This document shows, piece after piece, positions 48,573 through 57,765 of a stretch of 64,000 nucleotides of DNA. The DNA lies in assembly GCF_913778665.1 (NCBI RefSeq), contig NZ_CAJYVQ010000002.1, forward strand, positions 372,001 through 436,000. Direction: 5' to 3'. Each line of letters opens with the position of its first letter. Position 1 is the stretch's first letter. The DNA comes from an uncultured Stenotrophomonas sp. (GTDB taxonomy: Bacteria > Pseudomonadota > Gammaproteobacteria > Xanthomonadales > Xanthomonadaceae). The notes beneath the pieces were generated by a model. That model was given only the letters and a program-made list of their open reading frames with translations, was not told the origin of the DNA and did no database searches. A program made the position numbers and the translations under genes.

Positions 48573-49916
48573 ATGCAACGTCCCACGCTTTTCCTCCTGC
48601 ACAACCTGGGCGCCAGCCACCAGGAATGGGGCGCCGTACAGCGTATCCTCGGCACTCAATTCGAGTGTGTCGCGCTGGACATACCTGGCTTCGGGGGCAC
48701 GTCCGCAGGCAACACGACCGGCATCGATGCTCTCGTGGACTGGTTCCAGCAGGAAGTGACCGCGCGTGCCCCCACCTGCTGGTTCGCCGTCGGCCACAGC
48801 ATGGGCGGCAAGATTGCAACGCTGCTTGCCGCGCGCAGCCGCGACGGCGTACAGGGGCTGGCAGGCCTGGCCGGTGTAGTGCTGGTGGCGGCATCACCTC
48901 CGTGCCCCGAGCCCATGGAAGAGGCACGCCGCGAGGAGATGCTCGGGTGGTTCGCCGAAGGCGGCCCCACCCGTGCCGATGCTGAAACATTCATCGACGC
49001 CAACACGCATCGTCCGTTGCAGGGTGCCGCCCGCGAAGCCGCGATCCGCGACGTGCTGCGGACCGATCCCATCGCCTGGCGTGCCTGGCTGGAACAGGGC
49101 AGCCGCGCGCATCGCCAGGAACAGGCGGCCCACCTGCACGTGCCTGCGCTGATACTGGCGGGCAGAGAAGATGGCGACCTGGGTGAAGCCGCCCAGCGTG
49201 CACTGAACGCGCCGCACTATGTGCACGCGGCCGTCGACATCGTGGCGGACGCTGGCCACCTGATTCCTGTCGAGCAGCCGGCGTGGCTTGCCCACCGCAT
49301 CGCAGCCTGGGCACTGCCGCTGGCGGCACGTGCACTGCCGCCGGCCTTCATCCAGTTGTTGGACGCCGAGCGGGTTGCGCCGCGCATGCGGGCCCGCCTG
49401 CTGGCCCGACATGCCACGCCGTTGCCGCTGTCCGAGTCGGCCCTGCCGGCACGCCATCTGGCCGTGCTTTCTGCCCTGGCCGCATGCCTGTTACCCGGCG
49501 CAGATGCTGATGATCTCGCAGTGCGCGCCGGCCACGCGCTGGTGAACCACGAGAGCGACGGCTGGCGCTTTGCCGACCTGCCGACGGATGCGGATGCGTG
49601 GTCACAGGCGCTGGACCAGCTGGATGCGGCTGCCAATGGATTCAGCACACTCGCGCCCACCGAACAGCAGGCACTGCTTAAAAAGGTGCAACAGCAGAGC
49701 GCCGCCGCGCCGCCTGGCGCCGTGCTGAACCCCGCGCAGTGGGCCCACTGGTTTGAAGATGCGCGGGCCTTGTTTGCCAGGATCTGGATGAGCCTCCCCT
49801 CCACGTGGGCTGCCGTTGGCTATGACGGCTTTGCTGTCGGCGGCAAGGGCGCGCACAGTCCAGGCTATGAGCACATCCAGACCGGGGTGACCGACGCATG
49901 GCAGCTGCCATGCTGA
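48573..49916 (+). CDS. Alpha/beta hydrolase fused to a gluconate 2-dehydrogenase subunit 3 domain
   Basis: A 447-residue fusion. Residues 1-250 are an alpha/beta hydrolase with nucleophile Ser76 in AVGHSMGGK, acid Asp200 or Asp202 in LAGREDGD, and His229 in DAGHLIPVEQP. From about residue 295 the sequence matches the small subunit of GMC-type gluconate/alcohol dehydrogenases (LSALAACLLPGAD, GFSTLAPTEQQALLKKVQQQ, FARIWMSLPSTWAAVGYDG). The next gene encodes the GMC catalytic subunit and overlaps it by 19 bases. GAGG before the ATG at 48573 decided the start, although an in-frame GTG lies at 48525. The fusion suggests a lactonase or esterase coupled to sugar oxidation. Confidence 0.85.
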   Translation: MQRPTLFLLHNLGASHQEWGAVQRILGTQFECVALDIPGFGGTSAGNTTGIDALVDWFQQEVTARAPTCWFAVGHSMGGKIATLLAARSRDGVQGLAGLAGVVLVAASPPCPEPMEEARREEMLGWFAEGGPTRADAETFIDANTHRPLQGAAREAAIRDVLRTDPIAWRAWLEQGSRAHRQEQAAHLHVPALILAGREDGDLGEAAQRALNAPHYVHAAVDIVADAGHLIPVEQPAWLAHRIAAWALPLAARALPPAFIQLLDAERVAPRMRARLLARHATPLPLSESALPARHLAVLSALAACLLPGADADDLAVRAGHALVNHESDGWRFADLPTDADAWSQALDQLDAAANGFSTLAPTEQQALLKKVQQQSAAAPPGAVLNPAQWAHWFEDARALFARIWMSLPSTWAAVGYDGFAVGGKGAHSPGYEHIQTGVTDAWQLPC

Positions 49917-51511
49917 ATCGCACTCGCCGCCGTGACGGGAAGGACGAGTCGTTCGATGCGGTCATCATCGGCAGCGGTGCTGGCGGCGCCCCGTTGGCAG
50001 CCCGTCTGGCCGAGGCGGGTCTATCGGTGCTGGTGCTGGAAGCGGGTCGAACCTTCGCACCGGACGACCACCTTGCCGACGAACTGGCCACCGACATCTA
50101 CTGGATGGAAGAGCGCCTCAGTGGCGGCCAGACGCCTACCGCCTTTGGCGCCAACAATTCCGGCCAGGGTGTGGGTGGGTCCACCCTGCACTGGGGCGCG
50201 TTCTGCCCACGCCCAGACCCCCGGGATCTGTGCCTGCGCTCTATGACAGGGCAGGGAGCCGACTGGCCCATCGCCGACGCCGAGTTGCGAGCATACGTGC
50301 AGCGCGTTGAGACCTTCATCGGCGTATCGGGGCCCGCGCACTACCCGTGGGACCCGGCACGTCAGTACGACTACCCGCCCGTGCTGCGCAATGCCTCCGC
50401 ACAGGCCATGCAGCGCGGATGCGATGCGCTGGGCGTAACTGCCACCGATGCGCCCGCCGCGCTGGTCAGCCGGGCACGGCAGCAAGCGCACTGGGGCCTG
50501 CGCCAGGCCTGCAACCACTGCGGCGCGTGCCACCAGGGCTGCAGCAACGGCGCCAAGGCCAGCATGGATACCTCTTGGCTACCGTGGGCGAAGGCGCACG
50601 GCGCGGTCATCCGCGACCAAAGCCGGGTGGTTGACCTTGAGCGCGACGCCTTGGGCCGCATCAGCGCGGTCGTCTACCAACGCGACCATCGCCTGCACCG
50701 GGTGAAATGCTCCGCTGCCTTCCTGTGCGCCGGCGGCGTGGAAACGCCGCGCCTGCTGCTGAACCTGGGGCTGGCCAACAGCAGTGGCCAGGTCGGTCGC
50801 AACTTCATGGCCCACGTGGCCACCCAAGTGTGGGGCTTCTTTGACGCGGACATGTGCATGAACCGCGGCTACCCGTCCTCCCTCATCACGGAGGATTTCG
50901 TCCGCCCCTATGGAGCATCGTTTGCCGGCGGCTACCTGGTGCAGAGCCTGGGCGTGCAGCCCGCCACGTTGGCCAACACCCTGGCCCGCGGCGCAGGGCT
51001 GTGGGGCCGGCCGCTGGTGGATGCACTGTCTTCCTACCGGCACCTGGCCGGCATCGGCATCAATGGCGAGTGCCTGCCGCAGGAAGGGAACCAGCTGACC
51101 CTGAGTGATGAGCGCGATGCGTTTGGCATGCGCCGTGCGCGGGTGGATTTCAGTTATGGCCCCAACGAAAAGGCACTGGACGCGCACGCGCAGAGCCAGC
51201 TGACCCGCATCTGGGAAGCTGCAGGTGCCACCGGCATCTTCGTCGCCGCGCGCTCGGCCCACACCCTGGGTACCTGCCGCATGGGCGACTCGGCCGACAC
51301 CGCCGTCGTGGATGCCGACGGCCGCAGTTTCGACATCCCCAATCTCTTCATCTGCGACAACTCCATCTTCCCCAGTGCCTTGGCCGCCAATCCGGCGCTG
51401 ACCCAGATGGCGCTGGGCCTGCGCACCGCCGAGCGGTTCCTGCAGACGCTGCCACCACGCGGCACCACCACTTCCTCCCCAACGAAGGACATATCATGGA
51501 TCTCGGAATAG
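49898..51511 (+). CDS. GMC oxidoreductase, gluconate/alcohol dehydrogenase large subunit
   Basis: A 537-residue FAD enzyme. The dinucleotide motif is IIGSGAGGAPLAARLAEAG. The active-site histidine is in AHTLGTCRMG and the second conserved residue region is NPALTQMALGLRTAE. A cysteine-rich insertion, QACNHCGACHQGCSNGAK, is in the place where FAD-glucose dehydrogenases bind a 3Fe-4S cluster. The cognate small-subunit domain is fused to the hydrolase upstream. No cytochrome c subunit gene follows, so the electron acceptor is not evident. The stop region overlaps the next gene by 16 bases. Confidence 0.9.
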   Translation: MAAAMLNRTRRRDGKDESFDAVIIGSGAGGAPLAARLAEAGLSVLVLEAGRTFAPDDHLADELATDIYWMEERLSGGQTPTAFGANNSGQGVGGSTLHWGAFCPRPDPRDLCLRSMTGQGADWPIADAELRAYVQRVETFIGVSGPAHYPWDPARQYDYPPVLRNASAQAMQRGCDALGVTATDAPAALVSRARQQAHWGLRQACNHCGACHQGCSNGAKASMDTSWLPWAKAHGAVIRDQSRVVDLERDALGRISAVVYQRDHRLHRVKCSAAFLCAGGVETPRLLLNLGLANSSGQVGRNFMAHVATQVWGFFDADMCMNRGYPSSLITEDFVRPYGASFAGGYLVQSLGVQPATLANTLARGAGLWGRPLVDALSSYRHLAGIGINGECLPQEGNQLTLSDERDAFGMRRARVDFSYGPNEKALDAHAQSQLTRIWEAAGATGIFVAARSAHTLGTCRMGDSADTAVVDADGRSFDIPNLFICDNSIFPSALAANPALTQMALGLRTAERFLQTLPPRGTTTSSPTKDISWISE

Positions 51512-52299
51512 AAGGGCGCATCGCGCTGGTCAGCGGCGCCGACTCGGGCATGGGTAAACAGACCGCACGCGAACTACTGCAGTCCGGGGTACGCGTTGCC
51601 ATCACCGACGTGCCTGACGGCACCCTTGATGAGGCCCTCCAGGAGCTGTCGCCGCTGGGCGAAGTCATGGCCGTTGCCGGTGATGTCACCGACGCCAAGG
51701 ATGTGGAGCGTATCTGGACCACGGTGCGCAGCGAACTCGGTGACCCCGACATCTACGTCAACGCAGCGGGCGTCACCGGCGCCACCGGCGATTTCCTTGA
51801 TGTGGACGACAATGGCTGGCGGCGTACGCTGGATATCAACCTGATGGGGGCGGTGCGCATGTGCCGCCAGGCCATCCCTGCAATGCGCGCCAAGGGGTGG
51901 GGGCGCATCGTGCTGTTCGCCTCCGAAGACGCCGTGCAGCCGTATACCGACGAACTGCCCTACTGCGCCTCCAAGGCGGGTGTGCTGAGCCTGGCCAAGG
52001 GGCTGTCCAAGCAGTACGGCAAGGACAACATCATGATCAATACCGTCTCGCCGGCGTTCATCCATACACCGATGACCGACGCGATGATGCACAAGCGCGC
52101 CAAGGAAAACGGCACGACGTTCGAGGAGGCCATCCGCAGCTTCCTGGACGAAGAGCGGCCGGGCATGGTGCTGAAGCGTCGCGGACGGCCGGAAGAAGTG
52201 GCCGCGGCTGTCCTGCTGCTGTGTTCCGAGCGGGCCAGTTTCATCAACGGTGCCAACATCCGCGTCGACTCGGGCTCGGTCTTTACCTTGGCCGGGTAA
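51496..52299 (+). CDS. Short-chain dehydrogenase
   Basis: A 267-residue SDR. The Rossmann motif is LVSGADSGMGKQTA, the catalytic serine is in VLFASEDAVQP, and Tyr-x3-Lys is LPYCASKAG. Third gene of the hydrolase-GMC-SDR unit, overlapping the GMC gene, so it is very likely translated from the same mRNA and acts on the same or a derived substrate. Confidence 0.9.
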   Translation: MDLGIEGRIALVSGADSGMGKQTARELLQSGVRVAITDVPDGTLDEALQELSPLGEVMAVAGDVTDAKDVERIWTTVRSELGDPDIYVNAAGVTGATGDFLDVDDNGWRRTLDINLMGAVRMCRQAIPAMRAKGWGRIVLFASEDAVQPYTDELPYCASKAGVLSLAKGLSKQYGKDNIMINTVSPAFIHTPMTDAMMHKRAKENGTTFEEAIRSFLDEERPGMVLKRRGRPEEVAAAVLLLCSERASFINGANIRVDSGSVFTLAG

Positions 52300-52317
52300 A
52301 ATCCATCTCCGGCCTAG

Positions 52318-52340
52318 GTAACGCCGGCCACTGGCCGGCA
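52318..52340 (+). repeat. SMAG-like REP hairpin
   Basis: GTAAC head, then GCCGGCC, ACT and GGCCGGC. The head has GTAA instead of GTAG. It lies 18 bases past the SDR stop. The following 150 bases hold only a 34-codon frame (52350-52454) without a ribosome binding site. Confidence 0.7.
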
Positions 52341-52491
52341 ACTCGCCCGATGGACGACAATGCCCCAGGGCAGTACGCCAGTACCAACCATGCCGCGGAT
52401 GGCGACATGATCGAGCGCATGGTGAGGAGGATGGGGCTGCCAGCGCTACGCTGACCCGCGGCAAGACGGTGGCCCCACACGTGGATGAACA

Positions 52492-53265
52492 CTACGCCGC
52501 CGAAGCTTCCCACGTGATGTCGGCGTCGCTGGCAGCCGCCTCGAACTTCGGCCGTGCAAACCAGTAACCTTGCATCAGGTTGATGCCAAGGTCCGACAGG
52601 CAGCGCGCTTCGTCCGCCGTTTCTACACCCTCGGCAATCACGTCGATGGACAGCTGGCTGCACATGGCCACCACCCCAGAAATGATCGCGCGTCGTGAAT
52701 GACTGCGATCAATACCTTGGACCAAGGCCATATCGAGCTTGACGATGTCGGGCTGGAAGTCGGCCAGCAGGTTAAGACCTGCAAATCCCGCGCCGAAGTC
52801 GTCGATGGCTGTTTTGAAACCGATGCGCTTGTACTCTGTGAGGATCTCTGCCAGCCATTTGCCATCGTCGATTTTCTCGCCCTCCACCGTCTCGAAGATG
52901 ATGCGCTCGATCGGAAAACCATAGCGGCGAGCGGCGCCCAGCGTGGAGCGGATGCACACCTCAGGTCGGTAAATCGCGTTGGGCAGAAAGTTGATCGAAA
53001 GATGCGAGTGGATTTGCAGTGAGGCCGCCGTCCGGATTGCCTTTTCGCGACAGGCCTGATCAAACGAATACTGGTTCTCCGCGACCACCTGGGAAAGCAC
53101 GGAGTAGGCCGACTCTCCAGCGGGTCCCCGGACCAATGCTTCGTGCGCAAAGATCCTGTGGGCCTGGGTATCTACAATCGGCTGAAATGCGTAGCTGAAC
53201 TCGAACGGTAGTGGCTCGGAACCGCGGCACAGGGCACATCCGGTACGAGCGTCATGGGGCGGCAT
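52492..53265 (-). CDS. Stand-alone EAL-domain phosphodiesterase (BLUF-associated type)
   Basis: A 257-residue cytosolic c-di-GMP phosphodiesterase. Catalytic positions are kept: Glu in HEALVRG, Asn in LSINFLPNAIY, Glu in IFETVEGE, the Asp pair in IDDFGAGFAG, Lys in VKLDMAL and EGVET. The segment GPAGESAYSVLSQVVAEN and the L-x-I-NFLPN form are typical of EAL domains that follow BLUF photosensors, but no BLUF domain is attached here. A short N-terminus has a Cys pair (CALC). The ATG at 53265 was chosen because the upstream frame looks non-coding. Confidence 0.88.
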   Translation of the reverse strand: MPPHDARTGCALCRGSEPLPFEFSYAFQPIVDTQAHRIFAHEALVRGPAGESAYSVLSQVVAENQYSFDQACREKAIRTAASLQIHSHLSINFLPNAIYRPEVCIRSTLGAARRYGFPIERIIFETVEGEKIDDGKWLAEILTEYKRIGFKTAIDDFGAGFAGLNLLADFQPDIVKLDMALVQGIDRSHSRRAIISGVVAMCSQLSIDVIAEGVETADEARCLSDLGINLMQGYWFARPKFEAAASDADITWEASAA

Positions 53266-53492
53266 GTGACATATCCCTGTTTCAGACTGGCAAGCTGTTT
53301 CAAGCGTCAGGGCAGTATGCCCTCTTGCCTGTCTACGGCCTCTACACAGCATCTTGTGAGGGATGTACGGCCCCTTCTGCGAAGTATCAGCACCCACGGC
53401 GGAGCGGATGTGGCGCAAGATTTTGCGCGGCCTCTCTTCTTGCCGGTGCCACCCGCGGTAGATTGGGCCTTGCCTCCCATTGCACACGACTC

Positions 53493-53885
53493 ATGAAGAC
53501 CGAGGGCTTCCGCTACACCCTGAGTGATGTGATCGGTGATCACCGCTACGTTGTGATCATCACGAGCCCCGTCGATGAGGTCTTTCATTACACGGCAACC
53601 GCGGAGGACAAGACTGTCGAAGCGCGCGCAACGGGTGTCATCCGCAACAAAGGCGATGCAGTACAGCTGGCGCTGGCCGCTGTGGAGCGACACAGCGCCG
53701 GCCTGCCCCGCAAAGGCGGAAGCGACTCAGATCCCGCGCCTCGTCAGCATCCACGTTGGATACGAGGGGTGCGGCGTGGGGAAGCTGTCCAGCGGCGCTC
53801 TGCCATCCAGGTTCAAGCCAAGCGGCCGCAAAAGCTGCCAATCCGCGCGATGCCGGGCATGTCCTGTGCCTCGCAGAGACTTTAG
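53493..53885 (+). CDS. Hypothetical protein
   Basis: A 130-residue reading frame. The first about 75 residues (MKTEGFRYTLSDVIGDHRY, TGVIRNKGDAVQLALAAVE) have normal coding character and look like a small beta-rich protein of unknown type. The last about 50 residues are basic and low in order (QAKRPQKLPIRAMPGM), so the native stop may have been lost by a frameshift near 53715. Divergent from the EAL gene. Confidence 0.55.
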   Translation: MKTEGFRYTLSDVIGDHRYVVIITSPVDEVFHYTATAEDKTVEARATGVIRNKGDAVQLALAAVERHSAGLPRKGGSDSDPAPRQHPRWIRGVRRGEAVQRRSAIQVQAKRPQKLPIRAMPGMSCASQRL

Positions 53886-53986
53886 GATGCATCTGATTGC
53901 TCCAGGCCCAGGCGCACACTAGGGTGGGGGGCCTGGGCGAGGGGTCTGCGCGTGGCACCTCGGGCGCAACCTGGCGCGTGACGGCT

Positions 53987-54256
53987 ATGGAGTCTGCAGT
54001 GAAAGGCAATCGATCCGCGTCTACGCGAAGCCGTGCAACGGGTGGCCTGCAATGGCTGCTTCGCGGCATTGCCTGGGCATCACTGCTGCTGTCCCTGTGT
54101 GCAGCGGCCGACGGCGGCAGGCTCACGGTTGCCGCCTTCATCCTTGCCAGCTACGGCCTGCTGTATGCCGTCATGGCCTTGATCGGATCACTGGCCTGGG
54201 TCGACCTGCTGCTGGCACTGGTTTCAGTGGTGGTTCTGATCCGGATGGTTTTCTAG
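53987..54256 (+). CDS. Small two-helix membrane protein
   Basis: An 89-residue protein. A basic N-terminus (KGNRSASTRSRATGG) is followed by two hydrophobic helices (LLRGIAWASLLLSLCAAA and a long one from VAAFILASYGLL). No family recognised. A GTG four codons later is an alternative start. It converges with the barstar-like gene. Confidence 0.6.
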   Translation: MESAVKGNRSASTRSRATGGLQWLLRGIAWASLLLSLCAAADGGRLTVAAFILASYGLLYAVMALIGSLAWVDLLLALVSVVVLIRMVF

Positions 54257-54278
54257 TGGCGCAGCCGCGGGTATCCGA

Positions 54279-54710
54279 TCACGCCGGAACCAGGGTGATC
54301 TGCCGGTGGCTGGCGAAGATCTCCATCACGATCTCGAAGTAGGTCTGGCCATCGCCGCGTTGCACGGCGGACAGCTGGCGGCTGATGGCGCGGTTGTCGA
54401 AATGACCCGGCGCCTGCAGCTTCGCCTGCAGCCAATGCACGGTCGCCTGCTGGCCCAGCGCGCTGCGGCTGTGTTCGATATCGCGCCAGATCACGGTGAC
54501 CGCCGCGTGCCCGGCCAGCGCGCCATAGCCGCCATGCAGCAGGTCATCGAGGGCATCCAGGCTGGGCCCGAGCTGCCAGTCCTCACTGGCCATGAATACC
54601 CGGTTGAGCTCGGTGAAGAGACTATCAATGCCATCGATGGCGCTGCCTTTAATCTGCAGGGTCAGTGGCCTGGAGGGTTCCCGGGCTGGAAAGTCAGAGG
54701 TATCCATCAT
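54279..54710 (-). CDS. Barstar-like protein (ribonuclease inhibitor fold)
   Basis: A 143-residue protein. The barstar pattern is visible in LQIKGSAIDGIDSLFTELNRV and WQLGPSLDALDDLLHGGYGA, where the acidic helix would plug a ribonuclease active site. The C-terminal part (TYFEIVMEIFASHRQITLVPA) fits barstar strand three and its following helix. No barnase-like gene is near. The ATG at 54710 is chosen because an upstream frame looks non-coding; the next codon is also ATG. Confidence 0.8.
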   Translation of the reverse strand: MMDTSDFPAREPSRPLTLQIKGSAIDGIDSLFTELNRVFMASEDWQLGPSLDALDDLLHGGYGALAGHAAVTVIWRDIEHSRSALGQQATVHWLQAKLQAPGHFDNRAISRQLSAVQRGDGQTYFEIVMEIFASHRQITLVPA

Positions 54711-54855
54711 GGACCATGAATACGGGTTTATGGGGGTATTTTCCGAGTATGTATGCACAGTTCCAGATATTCCATGAAGTATATGCAAAAAAGCCATTAA
54801 AGATTATCCGGGTCGCGCCGCCACCGATCGTACGGCCATGATCAAGGGAATTGAG

Positions 54856-57078
54856 ATGCTTGCCTTACGCAACCTCCGAGTGGGATCCCGGCTGGGTGCC
54901 GGATTTGGTCTGCTGCTCCTGTTCATCGTGGCCATCGTCGGCCTGGTGCTGTATGGAAACCACCTGAAGTCCGCCCAGTTCGAGAAGGTGGTGGACGTCA
55001 ACATGGTGAAGATGCGGCTGTTGAATGACATGCTCGATACCAACAACGCGATGCTGATGCACCGGCGTCTGATGGTGATCAAGCGCGGCGAGGATTTCGA
55101 CAAGGACTACCAGCGCGCAGCGCAACTGTCGCAGACCTATGACGGTATCTGGGCCAAGTACATCCAGATTCCGCGTGATGCCACCGGCGATGCGCTGGTG
55201 GCGAAGATCGCGGCGGCGCGCAAGGCCACCGATGCGTCCACCTTGCAACTGCATGAGCGTATGAAGGCTGGCGATTTCGATGGCGCGGCCAAGGAACTGC
55301 TGGCCGAACACGGCCTGGCGACAGCCTGGAACGAGTCCATCTCGGCGTTGCTACGGCATCAGGAGGCGTTGACCGCGCGCAGCCGCGAGGAATACCGTGC
55401 GACTGAAGCCTGGACCGGCACCCTGTCGATCGTGTTTGGTGCGCTCAGTCTGGTGCTGGGGGCGCTGGCGGCGTGGGCGATCACCCGCAGCCTGACCCGC
55501 CCGCTGGCCGGCGCAGTGAAGCTGGCCGACGGCATTGCCGGTGGTCGTCTGGACAGCAGCATCGACGCGTCCGGCAACGATGAAGTGGCCCAGTTGCTGC
55601 GGTCGATGCAGCGGATGCAAGCGCAGCTGCAGTCGGTAATGGCGGCGCAGGGCGAGCTTGCCCGCCAGCATGATGCGGGCAGCCTCAGCTACCGCATGGA
55701 TGAGAGTGCCTTCCCAGGCGACTACGGGCGCATGGTGCATGACACCAATGCGCTGGTCGGTTCGCATGTGCAGGTGCAGAACCGCTTGATCGAGGTGATG
55801 AAGCACTATGCGCGGGGTGACCTGTCGGTGGACATGGACCCGCTGCCGGGCGAAAAGGCGGCGATCACCCAGGCGATGGACGAAACCAAGTCCAGCCTGT
55901 CGGCGATCAACAGCGAGATCCGCCGGTTGGCAACGGCCGCGGCGGCCGGTGACTTCAGTCTGCGTGGAGACGAAGATCGCTTTGCCCATGATTTCCGCGA
56001 CATGGTGGCCGGGCTCAATCGTCTGATGCAGACCACCGACGAGAATCTGGTGCAGGTTTCCACCCTGTTGCAGGCGATCTCGCGCGGTGACCTGACCGTG
56101 CGCATGCACGGCGATTTCCACGGCGTGTTCGCCCGCATGCGCGACGACTGCAACGCCACGGTCGATCGGCTCAAGGAGATCGTCGGGCGCATCCAGGCCA
56201 GCGCCTCGAGTATCACTCTGGCGGCGGGTGAGATCGCTTCGGGCAATACCGATCTGTCGCGGCGTACCGAGCAGCAGGCGGCGAACCTGGAAGAGACTGC
56301 GGCATCGATGGAGGAACTGACCTCCACGGTTAAGCAGAATGCCGAGCACGCGCGCCAGGCCAACCAGCTGGCAATCGGCGCTCATGGCGTTGCCTCGCAG
56401 GGCGGGCAGGTGGTTGGGCAGGTGGTGACCACCATGTCAGCCATCGAAGCGTCGTCGAAGAAGATTGCCGAGATCATCTCGGTGATCGATGGCATCGCGT
56501 TCCAGACCAACATCCTGGCGCTGAATGCGGCGGTGGAGGCCGCGCGTGCCGGCGAGCAGGGCAGGGGCTTCGCAGTGGTGGCCAGCGAGGTGCGCACGCT
56601 GGCGCAGCGCTCGGCGGGCGCGGCGAAGGAGATCAAGGGCCTGATCGAGGATTCGGTCGGCAAGGTGTCCGATGGCTCGGCGCTGGTGCGCCAGGCCGGC
56701 ACCACCATGGGCGAGATCGTGGCCTCGGTGCAGCGTGTGACCGATATCATGGCCGACATTTCCGCCGCATCTCAGGAGCAGAGTTCGGGCATCGAACAGG
56801 TCAACCAGGCGGTGGTGCAGATGGACGAAACCACCCAGCAGAACGCCGCGCTGGTGGAAGAGGCCAGCGCCGCAGCGCGCTCGATGGAGGAGCAGGCCAA
56901 CCTGCTGACCGAGGCGGTATCGGTGTTCCGCACAGGCGCGGCCGCGGCCGCCGTATCGGTCCCGCACGCGCTTGCTGCAGTGGCAGCCTCGGTCGCGCCA
57001 GTGCGACGGCCGGCGGTGCTGTCGCCACGCATCGAGCAGACGTTGGCCGCCAACGCTGGTGGCTGGGAAGAGTTCTAG
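54856..57078 (+). CDS. Methyl-accepting chemotaxis protein
   Basis: A 740-residue chemoreceptor. A first helix ([20 protein letters not shown]) and a second near residue 205 enclose a four-helix-bundle ligand domain of the Tar type. A HAMP domain ([21 protein letters not shown]) and a tandem HAMP-like linker lead to the signalling hub with the conserved hairpin tip ([28 protein letters not shown] region). The C-terminal end GGWEEF resembles the CheR/CheB-docking pentapeptide of major E. coli receptors. The ATG at 54856 has AAGGGA upstream and is preferred to one six codons earlier. Confidence 0.95.
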   Translation: MLALRNLRVGSRLGAGFGLLLLFIVAIVGLVLYGNHLKSAQFEKVVDVNMVKMRLLNDMLDTNNAMLMHRRLMVIKRGEDFDKDYQRAAQLSQTYDGIWAKYIQIPRDATGDALVAKIAAARKATDASTLQLHERMKAGDFDGAAKELLAEHGLATAWNESISALLRHQEALTARSREEYRATEAWTGTLSIVFGALSLVLGALAAWAITRSLTRPLAGAVKLADGIAGGRLDSSIDASGNDEVAQLLRSMQRMQAQLQSVMAAQGELARQHDAGSLSYRMDESAFPGDYGRMVHDTNALVGSHVQVQNRLIEVMKHYARGDLSVDMDPLPGEKAAITQAMDETKSSLSAINSEIRRLATAAAAGDFSLRGDEDRFAHDFRDMVAGLNRLMQTTDENLVQVSTLLQAISRGDLTVRMHGDFHGVFARMRDDCNATVDRLKEIVGRIQASASSITLAAGEIASGNTDLSRRTEQQAANLEETAASMEELTSTVKQNAEHARQANQLAIGAHGVASQGGQVVGQVVTTMSAIEASSKKIAEIISVIDGIAFQTNILALNAAVEAARAGEQGRGFAVVASEVRTLAQRSAGAAKEIKGLIEDSVGKVSDGSALVRQAGTTMGEIVASVQRVTDIMADISAASQEQSSGIEQVNQAVVQMDETTQQNAALVEEASAAARSMEEQANLLTEAVSVFRTGAAAAAVSVPHALAAVAASVAPVRRPAVLSPRIEQTLAANAGGWEEF

Positions 57079-57249
57079 CAGTATCGGATGCCGGCAGGGA
57101 GATGCCGCCCATCGCGATGACTGATCGCGATGGGCGCACCTTTGTTCCTGAACGCGCGATGGCCGATCAGCTGGAGGACACGCGCATTTCACTTCCGGTT
57201 GCCAACACCGGGAGGACACTTGCGGCATACCGGACCTCAGGAGATGGCC

Positions 57250-57612
57250 ATGAAGACCTCGACCCGACTGCTTGTACTGGGCACGCTGCTGGCGGCTTCG
57301 TCCGTCGCGGGTGCGCAGACCTACGGGCCGCGCGATGAAGGACGCAAGTTCAACGACGGCAGCCGCGTGGTGTGCAAGAACGTGGAAGTGCAGCGCAACT
57401 CACGCGATCCCAACCGCATTGCCGGTACCGCCACGGGCGCGGTGATCGGTGGCCTGCTGGGCAATCAGGTCGGCGGCGGCAACGGCAAGAAACTGGCCAC
57501 GGTGGCCGGCGCGGTGGCCGGTGGTGCTGCAGGCCGCCAGATCCAGGGCAACAGCCAGCAGAAGAATGGTGATCGCGTGGTCGAGCGCCGCTGCGAGCGC
57601 GTTTACCGCTGA
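57250..57612 (+). CDS. Glycine-zipper 2TM-domain outer-surface protein
   Basis: A 120-residue exported protein. Signal peptide TSTRLLVLGTLLAASSVAGAQ. The body carries the glycine zipper (TATGAVIGGLLGNQVGGGNG and VAGAVAGGAAGRQIQG), as in SlyB/YMGG proteins of the envelope. It ends in GDRVVERRCERVYR with two Cys in the mature part. GGAG precedes the ATG. Confidence 0.88.
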   Translation: MKTSTRLLVLGTLLAASSVAGAQTYGPRDEGRKFNDGSRVVCKNVEVQRNSRDPNRIAGTATGAVIGGLLGNQVGGGNGKKLATVAGAVAGGAAGRQIQGNSQQKNGDRVVERRCERVYR

Positions 57613-57680
57613 TCGCCTGCACCCGTAGAGCAACCCCTTCCGCAGCATTGCGTAGTACGTGGCGCAGTACGTGTTTTCCC

Positions 57681-57705
57681 GAACGCCGGCCCTGTGCCGG
57701 CGTTC
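57681..57705 (+). terminator. Hairpin after the glycine-zipper gene
   Basis: GAACGCCGGC at 57681-57690 pairs with GCCGGCGTTC at 57696-57705. A weak T-containing tail follows. It lies 69 bases past the stop. Confidence 0.6.
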
Positions 57706-57765
57706 GTCGTTGAGCGCCCCCCGTTTCGCGGACCGCAGCCCGGTGTCTATACTGCGCCGATTTCA

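Noticed and set aside
52350..52454. 34-codon frame after the SDR gene
   Set aside because: No ribosome binding site and no family resemblance; it overlaps a region next to a REP and is left as non-coding.
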